Below, piece after piece: positions 8,875-17,896 of a stretch of 64,000 nt of DNA (its first letter is position 1; each line of letters begins with the position of its first letter). A program made the translations under genes and the position numbers. Source of the DNA: an uncultured Brachyspira sp. (GTDB taxonomy: Bacteria; Spirochaetota; Brachyspiria; Brachyspirales; Brachyspiraceae); contig NZ_CAJUPR010000001.1 in NCBI RefSeq assembly GCF_910588665.1, forward strand, positions 124,001 to 188,000. Reading direction: 5' to 3'. Below the pieces are notes generated by a model. It saw only the letters and a list, made by a program, of their open reading frames with translations, was not told where the DNA came from and searched no databases.

Positions 8875-8903
8875 TTGACTTTAATTATAAAGTTTGTTAT
8901 ACT
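8875..8903 (+). promoter_or_regulatory. Strong predicted sigma-70 promoter
   Basis: TTGACT at 8875-8880 and TATACT at 8898-8903 with a 17-base spacer, about 40 bases before the start at 8944. It probably drives the run of genes 8944-12242, which overlap or abut. Confidence 0.7.
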
Positions 8904-8943
8904 TTTAACATAAAATAACAAATATAATTTATGGTAAGTATTT

Positions 8944-9249
8944 ATGAGCGAAGAACAAAATGAACAATTGTCAGAAATAGGCATTTATTGCGCTAATTGC
9001 CGTTATTGCGTATTGTTTAGAAAAGCAAGCGGTATAGAAGGTAATCAATATCTGCTTAGAGTAAAATGTGCGCAGGAGCAATGGCGTAAAAAGCTTGGCG
9101 AAGAAAAAATGTACAAGTATTTTACGGTGGCTAGAAGAACAGTTGAAAAGTGCGACGATTATAAAGAAATGGGAGATTTAAGGAGTTTTCTTAAGGCTTT
9201 GCGTAAGAGTCTGCCAGTACGCGATGAGGTATATACTGTAAAGAAATAG
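8944..9249 (+). CDS. Small cysteine-cluster protein of unknown function
   Basis: 101 residues, no signal or membrane segment. Cys16, Cys19 and Cys22 form CANCRYC, with Cys42 and Cys70 further on, a pattern fitting a zinc or iron-sulfur site. The rest is basic (QWRKKLGEEK, FLKALRKSLPVR), so nucleic-acid contact is possible but unproven. It starts an operon: its stop codon TAG at 9247-9249 overlaps the GTG start of the following lipoprotein gene. Confidence 0.75.
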   Translation: MSEEQNEQLSEIGIYCANCRYCVLFRKASGIEGNQYLLRVKCAQEQWRKKLGEEKMYKYFTVARRTVEKCDDYKEMGDLRSFLKALRKSLPVRDEVYTVKK

Positions 9250-9695
9250 TGGATTTTTTAGTGAAAAAAGGTTTTATTTTTTTAGTTATTTTTATTTTTT
9301 TATTAATTTCATGCGCTTCATCAGTTAAGATTTCACTTGAAGAAGAGAGATACCCTAAAATAATAGCTGAAAAAGCATATACGGAATTTGGTAATAAAAA
9401 CTATAAAAATGCTGTGGCTTATTATCAGTACATAATAGATAATTTTGATAGAGATAATTATGCCAAAGATATAGCTTGGGCTTATTATGAAATAGGTTTC
9501 TGCTATTACTATCAGAATAAGTATAATGAAGCTTTAGATTATTTTAATATAGTAATAAATGATTTTACAGTTTTACCTCCTAGAATTTTGGCTCAAAAAG
9601 TTATGCTGGATATTTATGAAAAGAAGCCTAATTTGAAGCCTTTAGAGATAATAGAAGAGGATATAGAAGTTATTGAAGAAAATACGGACTCATGA
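9249..9695 (+). CDS. Lipoprotein with TPR-like repeats
   Basis: 148 residues from GTG 9249, or 144 from GTG 9261; the second start gives a cleaner lipoprotein signal (VKKGFIFLVIFIFLLISCAS, lipobox LISC). The mature part has TPR-like helices (AYTEFGNKNYKNAVAYYQYI and AWAYYEIGFCYYYQNKYNEA) and an acidic tail. This resembles small outer-membrane-associated TPR adaptors such as the BamD type, though it is much shorter. It overlaps the next gene by four bases (ATGA), implying translational coupling with the large membrane TPR protein. Confidence 0.75.
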   Translation: MDFLVKKGFIFLVIFIFLLISCASSVKISLEEERYPKIIAEKAYTEFGNKNYKNAVAYYQYIIDNFDRDNYAKDIAWAYYEIGFCYYYQNKYNEALDYFNIVINDFTVLPPRILAQKVMLDIYEKKPNLKPLEIIEEDIEVIEENTDS

Positions 9696-11413
9696 AAAAA
9701 GAACATAATATTACTTTGTCTATTATATTAAGTTTTTTGATGCTTAGTATTATAAGTATAATTGCCATACTCATAATATATGTTTTATATACCAAAGGAG
9801 AGAATAGAAATTACTCTTTAACAACTTATATATTATATAGTTTAATATTTTATAAAAACTATATGCCGTATATAATTTCATTATCAGTTTATCTTTCATT
9901 TTTTAAATCTAAATATTTATATCAAGAAAGCATATCAAAAGTTATAGCTGTTCCGATTGCAGTTATTGTATTATTAGTATGTTTTTATTCAGTTTATGAT
10001 TATTATTTTACAAATTTTTTTATGTCAAATCTTAAAAATCATAATATGATAAGAGACTCGAAGGTATATTATGAATATGAACTCAAATTAAAAAATGAAG
10101 CTTATGAAAGAGCCAGAAAGCAAATGCTTGACGGAAATTTAGATGAGGCATATAATCTTGCAGAAAATGCTTTATTTTATGATAAAAATGACGGAAACAC
10201 ATTGCTTTTAATAAAAACTATACAAGAAGAAAAAATGAAAAGATATAATAGTATTCATCAAAATGAAATCAGCAATATAAATAATTTAGTTAATCTCGGA
10301 TCCAGAGAGTTTAGTTTGTCTAATTATGATGCAGCTAATATGCATTTTAGAAAAGTGCTTGAAATTGATAAAAATAATCCTTTAGCACTTTACTATATGA
10401 ATAAAATAAGTATAGCTGTAAATAAAAAACCTTTGTATTATGGAAATACTACCGAAGAAATATCTGTATACGGAAGATTATCCGAAACTATTAACTTATA
10501 TGAAAGCGGGTATTTTTGGAAGGCTTATGATAATATTTCCAAGCTTTATTTGAAAGCTCCTAATATTGCTGAGATAAATAATTATTATTCTATTATAAGA
10601 GATGCTATAAGCAGGTATGACTTTTTTATTAGAGAGGCACAAGATGTGAGGGATGCCTATATTGATAATCCTTATTTATTAAATTCTTCTTCATTTAATT
10701 ATAACGGAATTAATTTAATGCTTGGAAAAAATATTTTATTGTCTTCTTCAAGCAGTGCTGTTTTTAAAAATAGTTTATATATGTTTGATATATCTATTAT
10801 TGAATTTAATGATGAATTGAAAATTGTAAGATCCGATAATTTTTTATTCGGCAAGATAGCCGATTCTTACAATTCATCTAATAATATTAAAAATATAATA
10901 TTAAAGGTACATTTTGATAAAAATAAAAATGAATATATTTATAATGATGCCGACAGCAGGATTATACCTATTAATATATCATACAGTACAATTGATGTTA
11001 TTAAAAATTATGCCTATATAAATTTAAAATATATAAGCCTGCCTGATTTATATACATTAAAGAATGAAATAACTAAATTCGGATATTCAGATAAAAATAT
11101 TAATTTAGAGATTTTAATCAAAGATATAGAACCTATAACTTATTTATTATTATTTATTATAATATCATATTATTCTTTCAGATTCAGACTTTCTACAGCT
11201 ACGGAAGAATTTCATCTTTATAATAAAGTTACGGGAGTAGTAGGAACTTTACTGCTTACTTTAGTATACAGAGTTTTTATAAATTATATAGGTGTCTTAG
11301 CGTTAATTCTATCGCATATTACAATAGGAATTATTATTATAGTTTCTTTATCTTTATTTTTGATATTATTTGTTATATTCCAGATGGCAAGAATTTCCAG
11401 AGATGTTAGATAA
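9692..11413 (+). CDS. Polytopic membrane protein with internal TPR domain
   Basis: 573 residues. Three membrane spans lie near residues 8-33, 45-70 and 85-105, and about three more at the C-terminus (about 480-560). Between them is a large soluble part with TPR-like units (AYERARKQMLDGNLDEAYN, EFSLSNYDAANMHFRKVLEI) followed by a beta-rich stretch. The 3-span/large domain/3-span plan matches LptF/LptG permeases of the LPS exporter, but the TPR insert is not typical and I see no decisive motif. It is coupled by overlap to the TPR lipoprotein upstream and overlaps rsmA downstream. Confidence 0.7.
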   Translation: MKKEHNITLSIILSFLMLSIISIIAILIIYVLYTKGENRNYSLTTYILYSLIFYKNYMPYIISLSVYLSFFKSKYLYQESISKVIAVPIAVIVLLVCFYSVYDYYFTNFFMSNLKNHNMIRDSKVYYEYELKLKNEAYERARKQMLDGNLDEAYNLAENALFYDKNDGNTLLLIKTIQEEKMKRYNSIHQNEISNINNLVNLGSREFSLSNYDAANMHFRKVLEIDKNNPLALYYMNKISIAVNKKPLYYGNTTEEISVYGRLSETINLYESGYFWKAYDNISKLYLKAPNIAEINNYYSIIRDAISRYDFFIREAQDVRDAYIDNPYLLNSSSFNYNGINLMLGKNILLSSSSSAVFKNSLYMFDISIIEFNDELKIVRSDNFLFGKIADSYNSSNNIKNIILKVHFDKNKNEYIYNDADSRIIPINISYSTIDVIKNYAYINLKYISLPDLYTLKNEITKFGYSDKNINLEILIKDIEPITYLLLFIIISYYSFRFRLSTATEEFHLYNKVTGVVGTLLLTLVYRVFINYIGVLALILSHITIGIIIIVSLSLFLILFVIFQMARISRDVR

Positions 11414-12242
11414 TTTATATTCCAAAAAAGAAGTTATAGAATATTTAAAGTATAAATCAATATTTCCAAATAAAAACAGAGGTCAGAATTTTTTATGCGA
11501 CCGCAACATTGCATATAATATTGCAAATACGGTGCCTAATAATATGTCAAGAAGTAAATATGCATTGGAGATAGGAGGAGGACTTGGAGCTTTAAGCAGC
11601 ATGCTTAATGATATATATAAAGAAAATCTTACCATAGTGGAATATGATAATGCTTTATATAATCATTTAACGGAAAAATTTAAAAATATAATTCATAAAG
11701 ATATATTAACAGTAGATATATCAAATTCTGTAAATAAATATGATATTTACGGCAATATACCTTATAATATAGCAAGTCCTATAATGGAATGGCTTTTAGA
11801 AAAATCTTATTGTAAATGGAATTATGCTGTATTTATGGTTCAGAGTGATTTTGCATACAGGCTTACTGCAAAAGAAAATACGGAAAATTATTCGGCACTA
11901 ACTTTATTTGCAAATTTTATGTCTTATGTTAAAGTTGAATATAATATTTCTAAAGATGTTTTTTATCCTATTCCTAAGGTTGCATCATCTATTATAAGTA
12001 TTTTACCAAAGGAAGCTGATATTGATATAATAAAAATATTTAAAAATGTATCAAAAACTTTATTTCATAATAGAAGAAAAACTGTAAAAAATAACTTTAT
12101 TAATTCCCCGTATTTAAGTATAGATAAAGAAAAAATAGACGAAATATTAAAAAGAGCAGATATAGATTCTAATATAAGGGGAGAAACTTTAAATATAAAT
12201 AAAGTTAAAGAACTCTCTTATATAATAAAAGAATATATTTAA
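11403..12242 (+). CDS. rsmA: 16S rRNA A1518/A1519 dimethyltransferase
   Basis: Uses SAM to dimethylate two adenines in helix 45 of 16S rRNA during 30S assembly (KsgA family). About 279 residues, normal for the family. Visible motifs are NRGQNFLCD near the N-terminus, the SAM loop ALEIGGGLGALSS, catalytic NIPYNIASP (motif IV), the VQSDFAYRL block and FYPIPKVASSI. I chose ATG 11403 (MLDNLYSKKEV), overlapping the preceding gene by 11 bases; an in-frame ATG at 11370 would add 11 residues lying wholly within that gene. Confidence 0.93.
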   Translation: MLDNLYSKKEVIEYLKYKSIFPNKNRGQNFLCDRNIAYNIANTVPNNMSRSKYALEIGGGLGALSSMLNDIYKENLTIVEYDNALYNHLTEKFKNIIHKDILTVDISNSVNKYDIYGNIPYNIASPIMEWLLEKSYCKWNYAVFMVQSDFAYRLTAKENTENYSALTLFANFMSYVKVEYNISKDVFYPIPKVASSIISILPKEADIDIIKIFKNVSKTLFHNRRKTVKNNFINSPYLSIDKEKIDEILKRADIDSNIRGETLNINKVKELSYIIKEYI

Positions 12243-12794
12243 TTACAGATTTGTATTATTTTCTATTATTCTTACAGACTTAATAATATTATTTATCTCT
12301 GTACCGTCTTTTTGGCTGTTTGCATTATACATGCACATTATCTGAAGTATGCCGTTTTCATGCAGCATTAAAAATGATTTATGATAAGTTTTATTCGGTC
12401 CGTAATAGAAACTGCTTAAAATCTGATAAGAATTAGGCATATCTTTATATATTTCTTCAGAAACCAGCTTAAAATCTTTTACAGCATTATGATTTTTAAG
12501 TCCGTTTATCACATTGTTTTTTGCATTTTCTAAATTTATTATTCCGCTGTATGCGCTTTTGTATTTTGTATATACTATTGTATATATTGCCGTTCTTCTT
12601 TCAGCTCCGTAAGATTCATTAAACGCTACTGTATTATCGGCTGCTACTGTATTATTTAAAAATCCGGGGGTAAAATCTTCGGGTACATCTATAGCTATAT
12701 TAGTTATAGTGATAGTTTTATTTTTTTGACCGCAGGAAGATAATGAAAATATTATTATTAATAGTATTGATATATTAATAGCAGCTTTATTCAT
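12243..12794 (-). CDS. Lipoprotein of unknown function
   Basis: 183 residues. A lipoprotein signal ends LSSCGQK (lipobox LSSC), followed by a short polar linker and one globular domain with a strand-rich pattern (VAFNESYGAERRTAIYTIVY; FYYGPNKTYHKSFLMLHENG). The shape recalls small domains like PsbP/DUF1795, which bind to membranes or measure stress, but no diagnostic motif is seen. It runs opposite to rsmA (convergent, adjacent stops) and diverges from pyk. Confidence 0.7.
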   Translation of the reverse strand: MNKAAINISILLIIIFSLSSCGQKNKTITITNIAIDVPEDFTPGFLNNTVAADNTVAFNESYGAERRTAIYTIVYTKYKSAYSGIINLENAKNNVINGLKNHNAVKDFKLVSEEIYKDMPNSYQILSSFYYGPNKTYHKSFLMLHENGILQIMCMYNANSQKDGTEINNIIKSVRIIENNTNL

Positions 12795-12865
12795 ACCGTT
12801 ATTATATATTATAATATATATTTTTAAAGTATATTTTTTTATAAAAATTAAAAAATATTCTTACA

Positions 12866-12893
12866 TTGTTTTATTATTTATTATATATATAAT
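12866..12893 (+). promoter_or_regulatory. Predicted sigma-70 promoter of pyk
   Basis: TTGTTT at 12866-12871 and TATAAT at 12888-12893 with a 16-base spacer, about 46 bases before the pyk start. The region is very AT-rich, so alternatives exist. Confidence 0.45.
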
Positions 12894-12939
12894 AAATAAA
12901 ATCAGAGTAAATTAATATAAAATAAAAAGGGAAAATAAA

Positions 12940-14373
12940 ATGAGAAGAACTAAAATAATAGCTACTTTGGGACCTAGATGGTCAGATGAGTATATTGTAA
13001 AAAAAATAATAGAAAACGGCGCCGATGTATGCAGATTAAATTTTTCATTCGGAACTTATGAAGAGCATTTAAAAAGAATCAATATAATAAGAAAAGTTTC
13101 AGACGATTTAAAGAAGCCTGTTGCAATACTTGCCGATTTGCAGGGTCCTAAAATAAGAATAGGCAAATTAAAAGAACCTATAACTGTAAAAGAAGGCGAT
13201 ATTGTAAAATTAAGCGGATATAAAGAAACAAATGATGACAGCATAATTCCTACAACACATTCCAACATAGCCCATGATGTAAAAAGCGGTTCAATGCTTT
13301 TAATAGCCGATGGTACTATACAGTTAATAGTTGAATCAAGCGATGAGGCTTCAAAGCTTGTTGTATGCAAAGTTATAACAGGAGGCAGTATATTAAGCAG
13401 TAAAGGAATTAATTTACCTGGGGCTCATGTAACAACAGAAGTTTTAACCGAAAAAGATGTAAGCGATGCTTTATTTTCAGCTGAGAATGGAGTTAATTAT
13501 TTAGGTATGAGTTTTGTAAGATGCGCTGATGATGTTGTAAGACTTAGAAAAATATTAGATGATAATAATTTTCATAATGTAGGTATTATATCAAAAATAG
13601 AAAATACAGAATCATTAGAAAATTTAGAAGATATAATAAAGCATTCTGACGGTGTTATGGTGGCTCGCGGAGATTTAGGCGTTGAAATACCTTTCGGAGA
13701 GGTTCCTGTTTGGCAGAAAAAAATATTGAAAATGGCTAATGCTATGGGTAAAATTACAATAATAGCAACGCAGATGCTTGAAAGTATGACTAAAAGTCCT
13801 GTACCGTCAAGGGCTGAGGCAAGCGATGTTGCCAATGCTGTTTTAGATGAAAGTGATGTTGTAATGATGTCTGCAGAAACTGCTTCTGGAGATTATCCTA
13901 TAGAATCAGTTAAAGCTATGGTTTCTATAATCAAAGCCGCTGAAAAATCCGCCGTTAAAACTTCTCATAATAATATTGCTTATATTGATACAGGAGTAAA
14001 TGATGCTTTATCGGACAGCGCTTCTTATTTATCATACTGTTTGGATAATAAAGTTATTATTGCCCTTTCAAAATCGGGGCATACCGTTAAAAATTTATCT
14101 AAGAAAAGACCCAAAACTCCTATTGTTTTTATGTCTGCCGACCCTGATTTATGCCGCAGACTTGCTATATGCCATAATGTTTATACAATACTTATGCCTG
14201 AAGATTTAAATTTTAGTTCAGGTATCAGTCATGGCGGACAGATTGATATACTTGAAGATACTTTAGTTAAGCATAATTTGGCTTCTCATGGAGATACCGC
14301 TATACTTGTCAGCGGAAGCAAATGGCAGGGAAGATGGCAGGAGAACAGTGTTCGTGTTGTAATTATACACTGA
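12940..14373 (+). CDS. pyk: Pyruvate kinase
   Basis: Converts phosphoenolpyruvate and ADP to pyruvate and ATP, the last step of glycolysis. 477 residues, the standard bacterial length. Seen are the N-terminal RRTKIIATLGP, the ADLQGPKIRIG substrate region, the active-site stretch GVMVARGDLGVEIP, the ITIIATQMLESM signature with its acidic neighbours, and a C-terminal allosteric-type domain ending in a SGSKW loop. A ribosome binding site (AAAAGGGAA) lies nine bases upstream. The gene stands alone between a divergent lipoprotein gene and a hairpin. Confidence 0.96.
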   Translation: MRRTKIIATLGPRWSDEYIVKKIIENGADVCRLNFSFGTYEEHLKRINIIRKVSDDLKKPVAILADLQGPKIRIGKLKEPITVKEGDIVKLSGYKETNDDSIIPTTHSNIAHDVKSGSMLLIADGTIQLIVESSDEASKLVVCKVITGGSILSSKGINLPGAHVTTEVLTEKDVSDALFSAENGVNYLGMSFVRCADDVVRLRKILDDNNFHNVGIISKIENTESLENLEDIIKHSDGVMVARGDLGVEIPFGEVPVWQKKILKMANAMGKITIIATQMLESMTKSPVPSRAEASDVANAVLDESDVVMMSAETASGDYPIESVKAMVSIIKAAEKSAVKTSHNNIAYIDTGVNDALSDSASYLSYCLDNKVIIALSKSGHTVKNLSKKRPKTPIVFMSADPDLCRRLAICHNVYTILMPEDLNFSSGISHGGQIDILEDTLVKHNLASHGDTAILVSGSKWQGRWQENSVRVVIIH

Positions 14374-14411
14374 TTTTTATATTTTTTATATAAAATATTT
14401 TTTGTTTCAAA

Positions 14412-14457
14412 TGTTTTGTTTTATCATATTTTACGCATTAAAAAATATAACAAAACA
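14412..14457 (+). terminator. Hairpin terminator after pyk
   Basis: TGTTTTGTT at 14412-14420 and ATATTTT at 14426-14432 pair with AAAATAT at 14442-14448 and AACAAAACA at 14449-14457, leaving a five-base bulge on one side. A T-rich run follows (AATAATATTTTTATT). Confidence 0.5.
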
Positions 14458-14535
14458 AATAATATTTTTATTACTGCTTGAAGTAATATATTAATAATGT
14501 ATAATATTTTTATTAATTATTTCGGAGTTATGAAT

Positions 14536-15927
14536 ATGCATATTGAAAAAAGAGAGAAGCTTTCTAACAGGCTTGGTTTTCTGCTTGTATCTGCAGGATG
14601 TTCCATAGGTCTTGGAAATATATGGAGATTTCCTTATATTACAGGAAAATACGGAGGAGCTCTTTTTGTTCTTATATATTTAATTTGTTTAGCCGCAGTC
14701 GGTATTCCTATACTTATTATGGAGTTTAGTATAGGAAGGGGAGGTCAGAGGGATATAGCAGGTTCCTACAGGGTATTAGAGCAAGAAGGTTCTAAATGGC
14801 ATTTAATAGGTTATATTCAAATGCTTGGCTGCTTAATACTTATGATGTTTTATACAAGCGTTACAGGCTGGACAATTACTTATTCTTATTATATGGCATC
14901 TGGTTCAACTTTAGGATTAGGTCCTAACGGAACGGAGCAATTTTTTGCCGATATGCTTTCTAATCCGAAAATTATGATTTTTAGCTTATTTATAGCCGTA
15001 TTTTTAGGTACGATTATATGTTTTAAAGGTCTTCAGTCGGGAGTTGAGAAATCATCAAAATTTATGATGTCTTCATTATTTGTTATAGTGATAGTACTTA
15101 TTATAAGGTCTGTAACTTTAGATGGAGCATTAGAAGGAATAAAGTTTTATCTGCTTCCAGATTTATCAAAAATGTTTAAAGGAGAAATAAAAAATTTTTT
15201 TGAAGTCGTTTATGCTGCGGTAGGGCAGGCATTTTTCACATTGGGGATAGGCATAGGCAGTATGACCATATTCGGAAGCTATATAGGAAAAGAAAAATCA
15301 ATAACTAATGAGTCTGTGATAATAGTTATGCTTGATACATTGATAGCTTTGCTTTCAGGTCTTGTAATATTTCCCGCATGCTTTGCTTTCGGAGTAAATC
15401 CTGGAGAAGGGCCGGGACTTGCTTTTGTAACATTGCCTAATATATTCGATTCAATGCCTCTTCCGAGATTATGGGGCACATTATTTTTTATATTTTTATC
15501 TATGGCGGCTTTAACTACCGTTGTTACAGTATTTGAAAATTTAATTGCATTCACTATGTCGGAGTTTAAAATAGAGCGTAAAAAAGCTTCGGTTATAGTT
15601 GGAATAGCTGTATTTATATGTTCGCTTCCTACAGCTTTGGGATTCAATATTTTATCTTTTATACAGCCTATGGGTAAAAATACAAGTTTTTTAGATTTAT
15701 TTGATTTTATAGTAAGTTATAATTTAGTGGAGCTCGGAGGAATATATATTATAGTATTCTGTGTATCTAAATACGGTTGGGGATGGGATAACTTTTTATA
15801 TGAGGTTGATTTAGGAAGCGGTATAAAGTTTCCTAAACGGTCAAGAGTTTATGTAACATATATTCTTCCTGTAATATTATTTGCTATGTTTATTATAAAT
15901 TATATATATAAGTTTTTTATTAATTAA
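14536..15927 (+). CDS. Sodium-dependent transporter, NSS (SNF) family
   Basis: Imports an amino acid or related amine with Na+ through the inner membrane. About 464 residues with 11-12 membrane spans. The family hallmark in span 1 is clear (SAGCSIGLGNIWRFPY), as is the TGWTITYSYY region and the conserved span-6 stretch AFFTLGIGIGSM. I start at ATG 14536 because GGAG at 14524-14527 sits eight bases before it; an ATG at 14530 is too close to that site. The substrate cannot be told from sequence; bacterial relatives carry tryptophan, tyrosine, leucine or other hydrophobic amino acids. Confidence 0.92.
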   Translation: MHIEKREKLSNRLGFLLVSAGCSIGLGNIWRFPYITGKYGGALFVLIYLICLAAVGIPILIMEFSIGRGGQRDIAGSYRVLEQEGSKWHLIGYIQMLGCLILMMFYTSVTGWTITYSYYMASGSTLGLGPNGTEQFFADMLSNPKIMIFSLFIAVFLGTIICFKGLQSGVEKSSKFMMSSLFVIVIVLIIRSVTLDGALEGIKFYLLPDLSKMFKGEIKNFFEVVYAAVGQAFFTLGIGIGSMTIFGSYIGKEKSITNESVIIVMLDTLIALLSGLVIFPACFAFGVNPGEGPGLAFVTLPNIFDSMPLPRLWGTLFFIFLSMAALTTVVTVFENLIAFTMSEFKIERKKASVIVGIAVFICSLPTALGFNILSFIQPMGKNTSFLDLFDFIVSYNLVELGGIYIIVFCVSKYGWGWDNFLYEVDLGSGIKFPKRSRVYVTYILPVILFAMFIINYIYKFFIN

Positions 15928-15963
15928 TAAATAAAAGTTTTTAATTAAGGAGTTAATATCAAT

Positions 15964-16380
15964 ATGAGTAATGAAGAGATGATAAAAAAAATAAAAAGCA
16001 GATTTAAATCTCAGGATTTTTTATCTTTTGTCGGAATGGAGCTTGAGCATATAGAGAAAGGCAAAGTTTCGATATCATGCAGAAATAAAAAAGAATTTTC
16101 TCAATATTTAGGATATATGCATGGAGGTATGGTTGCTTCATTAGCTGACACGGCGGGAGGTCATGCAGCCGCAACTATGCTTGAAGACGGTTATAAAATA
16201 GTAACTTCGGAATTAAAAATTCACTTTTTAAAGCCCGTTGTTTCAAAAAAGATAATAGCCACAGGAGAAGTTATAAGTGCTGGAAAGAAGCTTATTATAG
16301 TTGAGTCTGCTGTAAGAGATGAAGAGTCCAATATGCTTGCAAAAATGATTGCTACTATGTTTGTAATAGAGCCGTCTTAA
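15964..16380 (+). CDS. PaaI-type hotdog thioesterase
   Basis: 138 residues with one hotdog fold. The signature is GYMHGGMVASLADTAGGHAA at about 49-68, containing the conserved HGG and catalytic Asp, as in PaaI/YdiI acyl-CoA thioesterases. Likely hydrolyses an aromatic or medium-chain acyl-CoA; the substrate is open. A strong ribosome binding site (AAGGAG) is 10 bases upstream. It follows the NSS symporter by 36 bases and may share its transcript. Confidence 0.88.
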   Translation: MSNEEMIKKIKSRFKSQDFLSFVGMELEHIEKGKVSISCRNKKEFSQYLGYMHGGMVASLADTAGGHAAATMLEDGYKIVTSELKIHFLKPVVSKKIIATGEVISAGKKLIIVESAVRDEESNMLAKMIATMFVIEPS

Positions 16381-16543
16381 AATTATAATTTTATAAAAAT
16401 TTCAGCATTATTATTTTGCTTATGCTTTTTAGTTGTTTTGGTATTATTATTTTCAGGCTGTTCTATTTTTTGCAGGAAATTATTAAAATTTGAATAATTT
16501 TTTTATTTCTTATTTATTTATAAAAAAATTATTCACATAAAGT

Positions 16544-16567
16544 ATCTGATAAGTAAACTTATCAGAT
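16544..16567. terminator. Hairpin terminator
   Basis: ATCTGATAAG at 16544-16553 pairs with CTTATCAGAT at 16558-16567 around a TAAA loop. It immediately follows, on the minus strand, the stop codon of the broken Rpn-type gene, with T-rich sequence beyond. Confidence 0.6.
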
Positions 16568-16569
16568 GT

Positions 16570-17201
16570 TCATAATTTTTTTATTTCTTCTGTGCTTAAT
16601 CCTGTTAATTCGCTTATTAGGTTTATATCCATATCTTTATTTTTCATATTTTTAGCCAAAGAATATTTTTATTTTTTTTACTCATTTTTCAATTCCTTCT
16701 TCAACCCCTTCTTTTCTTTCTCTTCTTAAACATTATTTCCTGACCATATAGAAAAGCCTCTCTGTCATAGTATTCCTGCATAGTTTTCTTACTCGGAAGT
16801 GAATAATTCATATTTTTCTATTACTTTATTCATAATAGGATTTACCTCCTTTAATTTAGTTATAACTTTTTCTAAATCATCTGTAGTAAAAAATTCAACC
16901 CAAGATAATATATAAATTCTTTTCAAAAAAAATCTATTTCCAAATATCTGAAACTCTATAATTATTTTTTTATTATCTTTAGTTATAGCTTTTACATCTA
17001 AAATAGATTTTTTAAGTTTTCATTTTCTTTTAAATTGTAAGGATTTAAAATTTCTAAATTAGAAACTTGTTCTAATACCATATTATATAATACAGCATTA
17101 ACTATATTTTCTAATATATCCTCATTACCTTTATTAGCAAAAAGAAATCTTATAAAATAATCATTTAGTACATTAATTTTTGTTATATAAATATAATACA
17201 A
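16570..17201 (-). pseudogene. Rpn/PDDEXK-type transposase-like nuclease, frameshifted
   Basis: Intact relatives in Brachyspira are about 300-residue PD-(D/E)XK proteins (Rpn or PDDEXK_2 family) linked to recombination. Here the pieces are in order but in different frames: NDYFIRFLFANKG and LEILNPYNLKENENLK (from 17201), then ILDVKAITKD with IIIEFQ, carrying the nuclease Asp and Glu-x-Gln residues, then MQEYYDREAFLYGQEIMFKK, then the usual C-terminus DINLISELTGLSTEEIKK ending at TGA 16570-16572. At least three frame breaks separate them, and the central part is also shorter than usual. The gene is dead. Confidence 0.75.
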
Positions 17202-17216
17202 AAATAATATAAATTA

Positions 17217-17711
17217 TCAAAAATTAAAAATAATATGCTGTTTAACATAGTTATATATTTTCAAATAATATTCCAAATTGCTAGGATTATTTAAATTATG
17301 AAGTGCTGATTTATCATCATTTTCTATAACAATATCCATAGCTGTTTTTCCTTCATTATTTTTAATATTATAATCAGCACCCATATTTACAAGTACTCCT
17401 AAAATACCATAATTTGTACATTGTACAGCAAGTATTAATGGAGTATATCCGTTATTATTTTTTTTATTTACATCAGCACCGTTTTTTATCAAATAATAAC
17501 AAACATCTGTTCCAAACACAGCTTTACTTACCAAATATGTTAAAGGAGTATAGCCGTATCCGTCTTCTAAATTTATATCAGCACCCTTTTCTACTAAAAA
17601 TTTAACCATTGTCTTATCATTCCTAGCAGCAGCTAAACCAAGAGGTGTAATTTTATCATATTGTTTATTCAAATCTGTATCATCTTTTATAAGTTTTTCT
17701 AATGCTTTCAT
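17217..17711 (-). CDS. Ankyrin-repeat protein, cytoplasmic type
   Basis: 164 residues made almost entirely of ankyrin repeats: about four units with the consensus TPLxLAA/V and GADxN (ITPLGLAAARND, GADINLEDGYGYTPLTYLV, GADVNKKNNNGYTPLILAV, GADYNIKNNEGKTAMDIV). No signal peptide or membrane segment. Such proteins bind other proteins; the partner is unknown. It starts nearly inside the first repeat, so the gene may have lost an N-terminal part, and it lies beside a dead Rpn-type gene, both signs of an unstable spot. Confidence 0.8.
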   Translation of the reverse strand: MKALEKLIKDDTDLNKQYDKITPLGLAAARNDKTMVKFLVEKGADINLEDGYGYTPLTYLVSKAVFGTDVCYYLIKNGADVNKKNNNGYTPLILAVQCTNYGILGVLVNMGADYNIKNNEGKTAMDIVIENDDKSALHNLNNPSNLEYYLKIYNYVKQHIIFNF

Positions 17712-17896
17712 AAAATTATATAAAATTTCTATATACAGATTATTAATTTATTTAAATGATATAAGCGAGTTTATAGCTTGCAATAATAAAAAATAAATAT
17801 TGTTGATAAAGATTATATTTTTTGTATAATATAGCATACAGAAAATATTTATATTACTGTCTAATTAAGTTTTTTAGTTTATATATCGGGTTTTTT

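Noticed and set aside
16383..16510. Minus-strand frame ending KIEQPENNNTKTTKKHKQ
   Set aside because: Low-complexity Asn/Lys/Thr peptide with no start codon; may be a remnant but cannot be supported.
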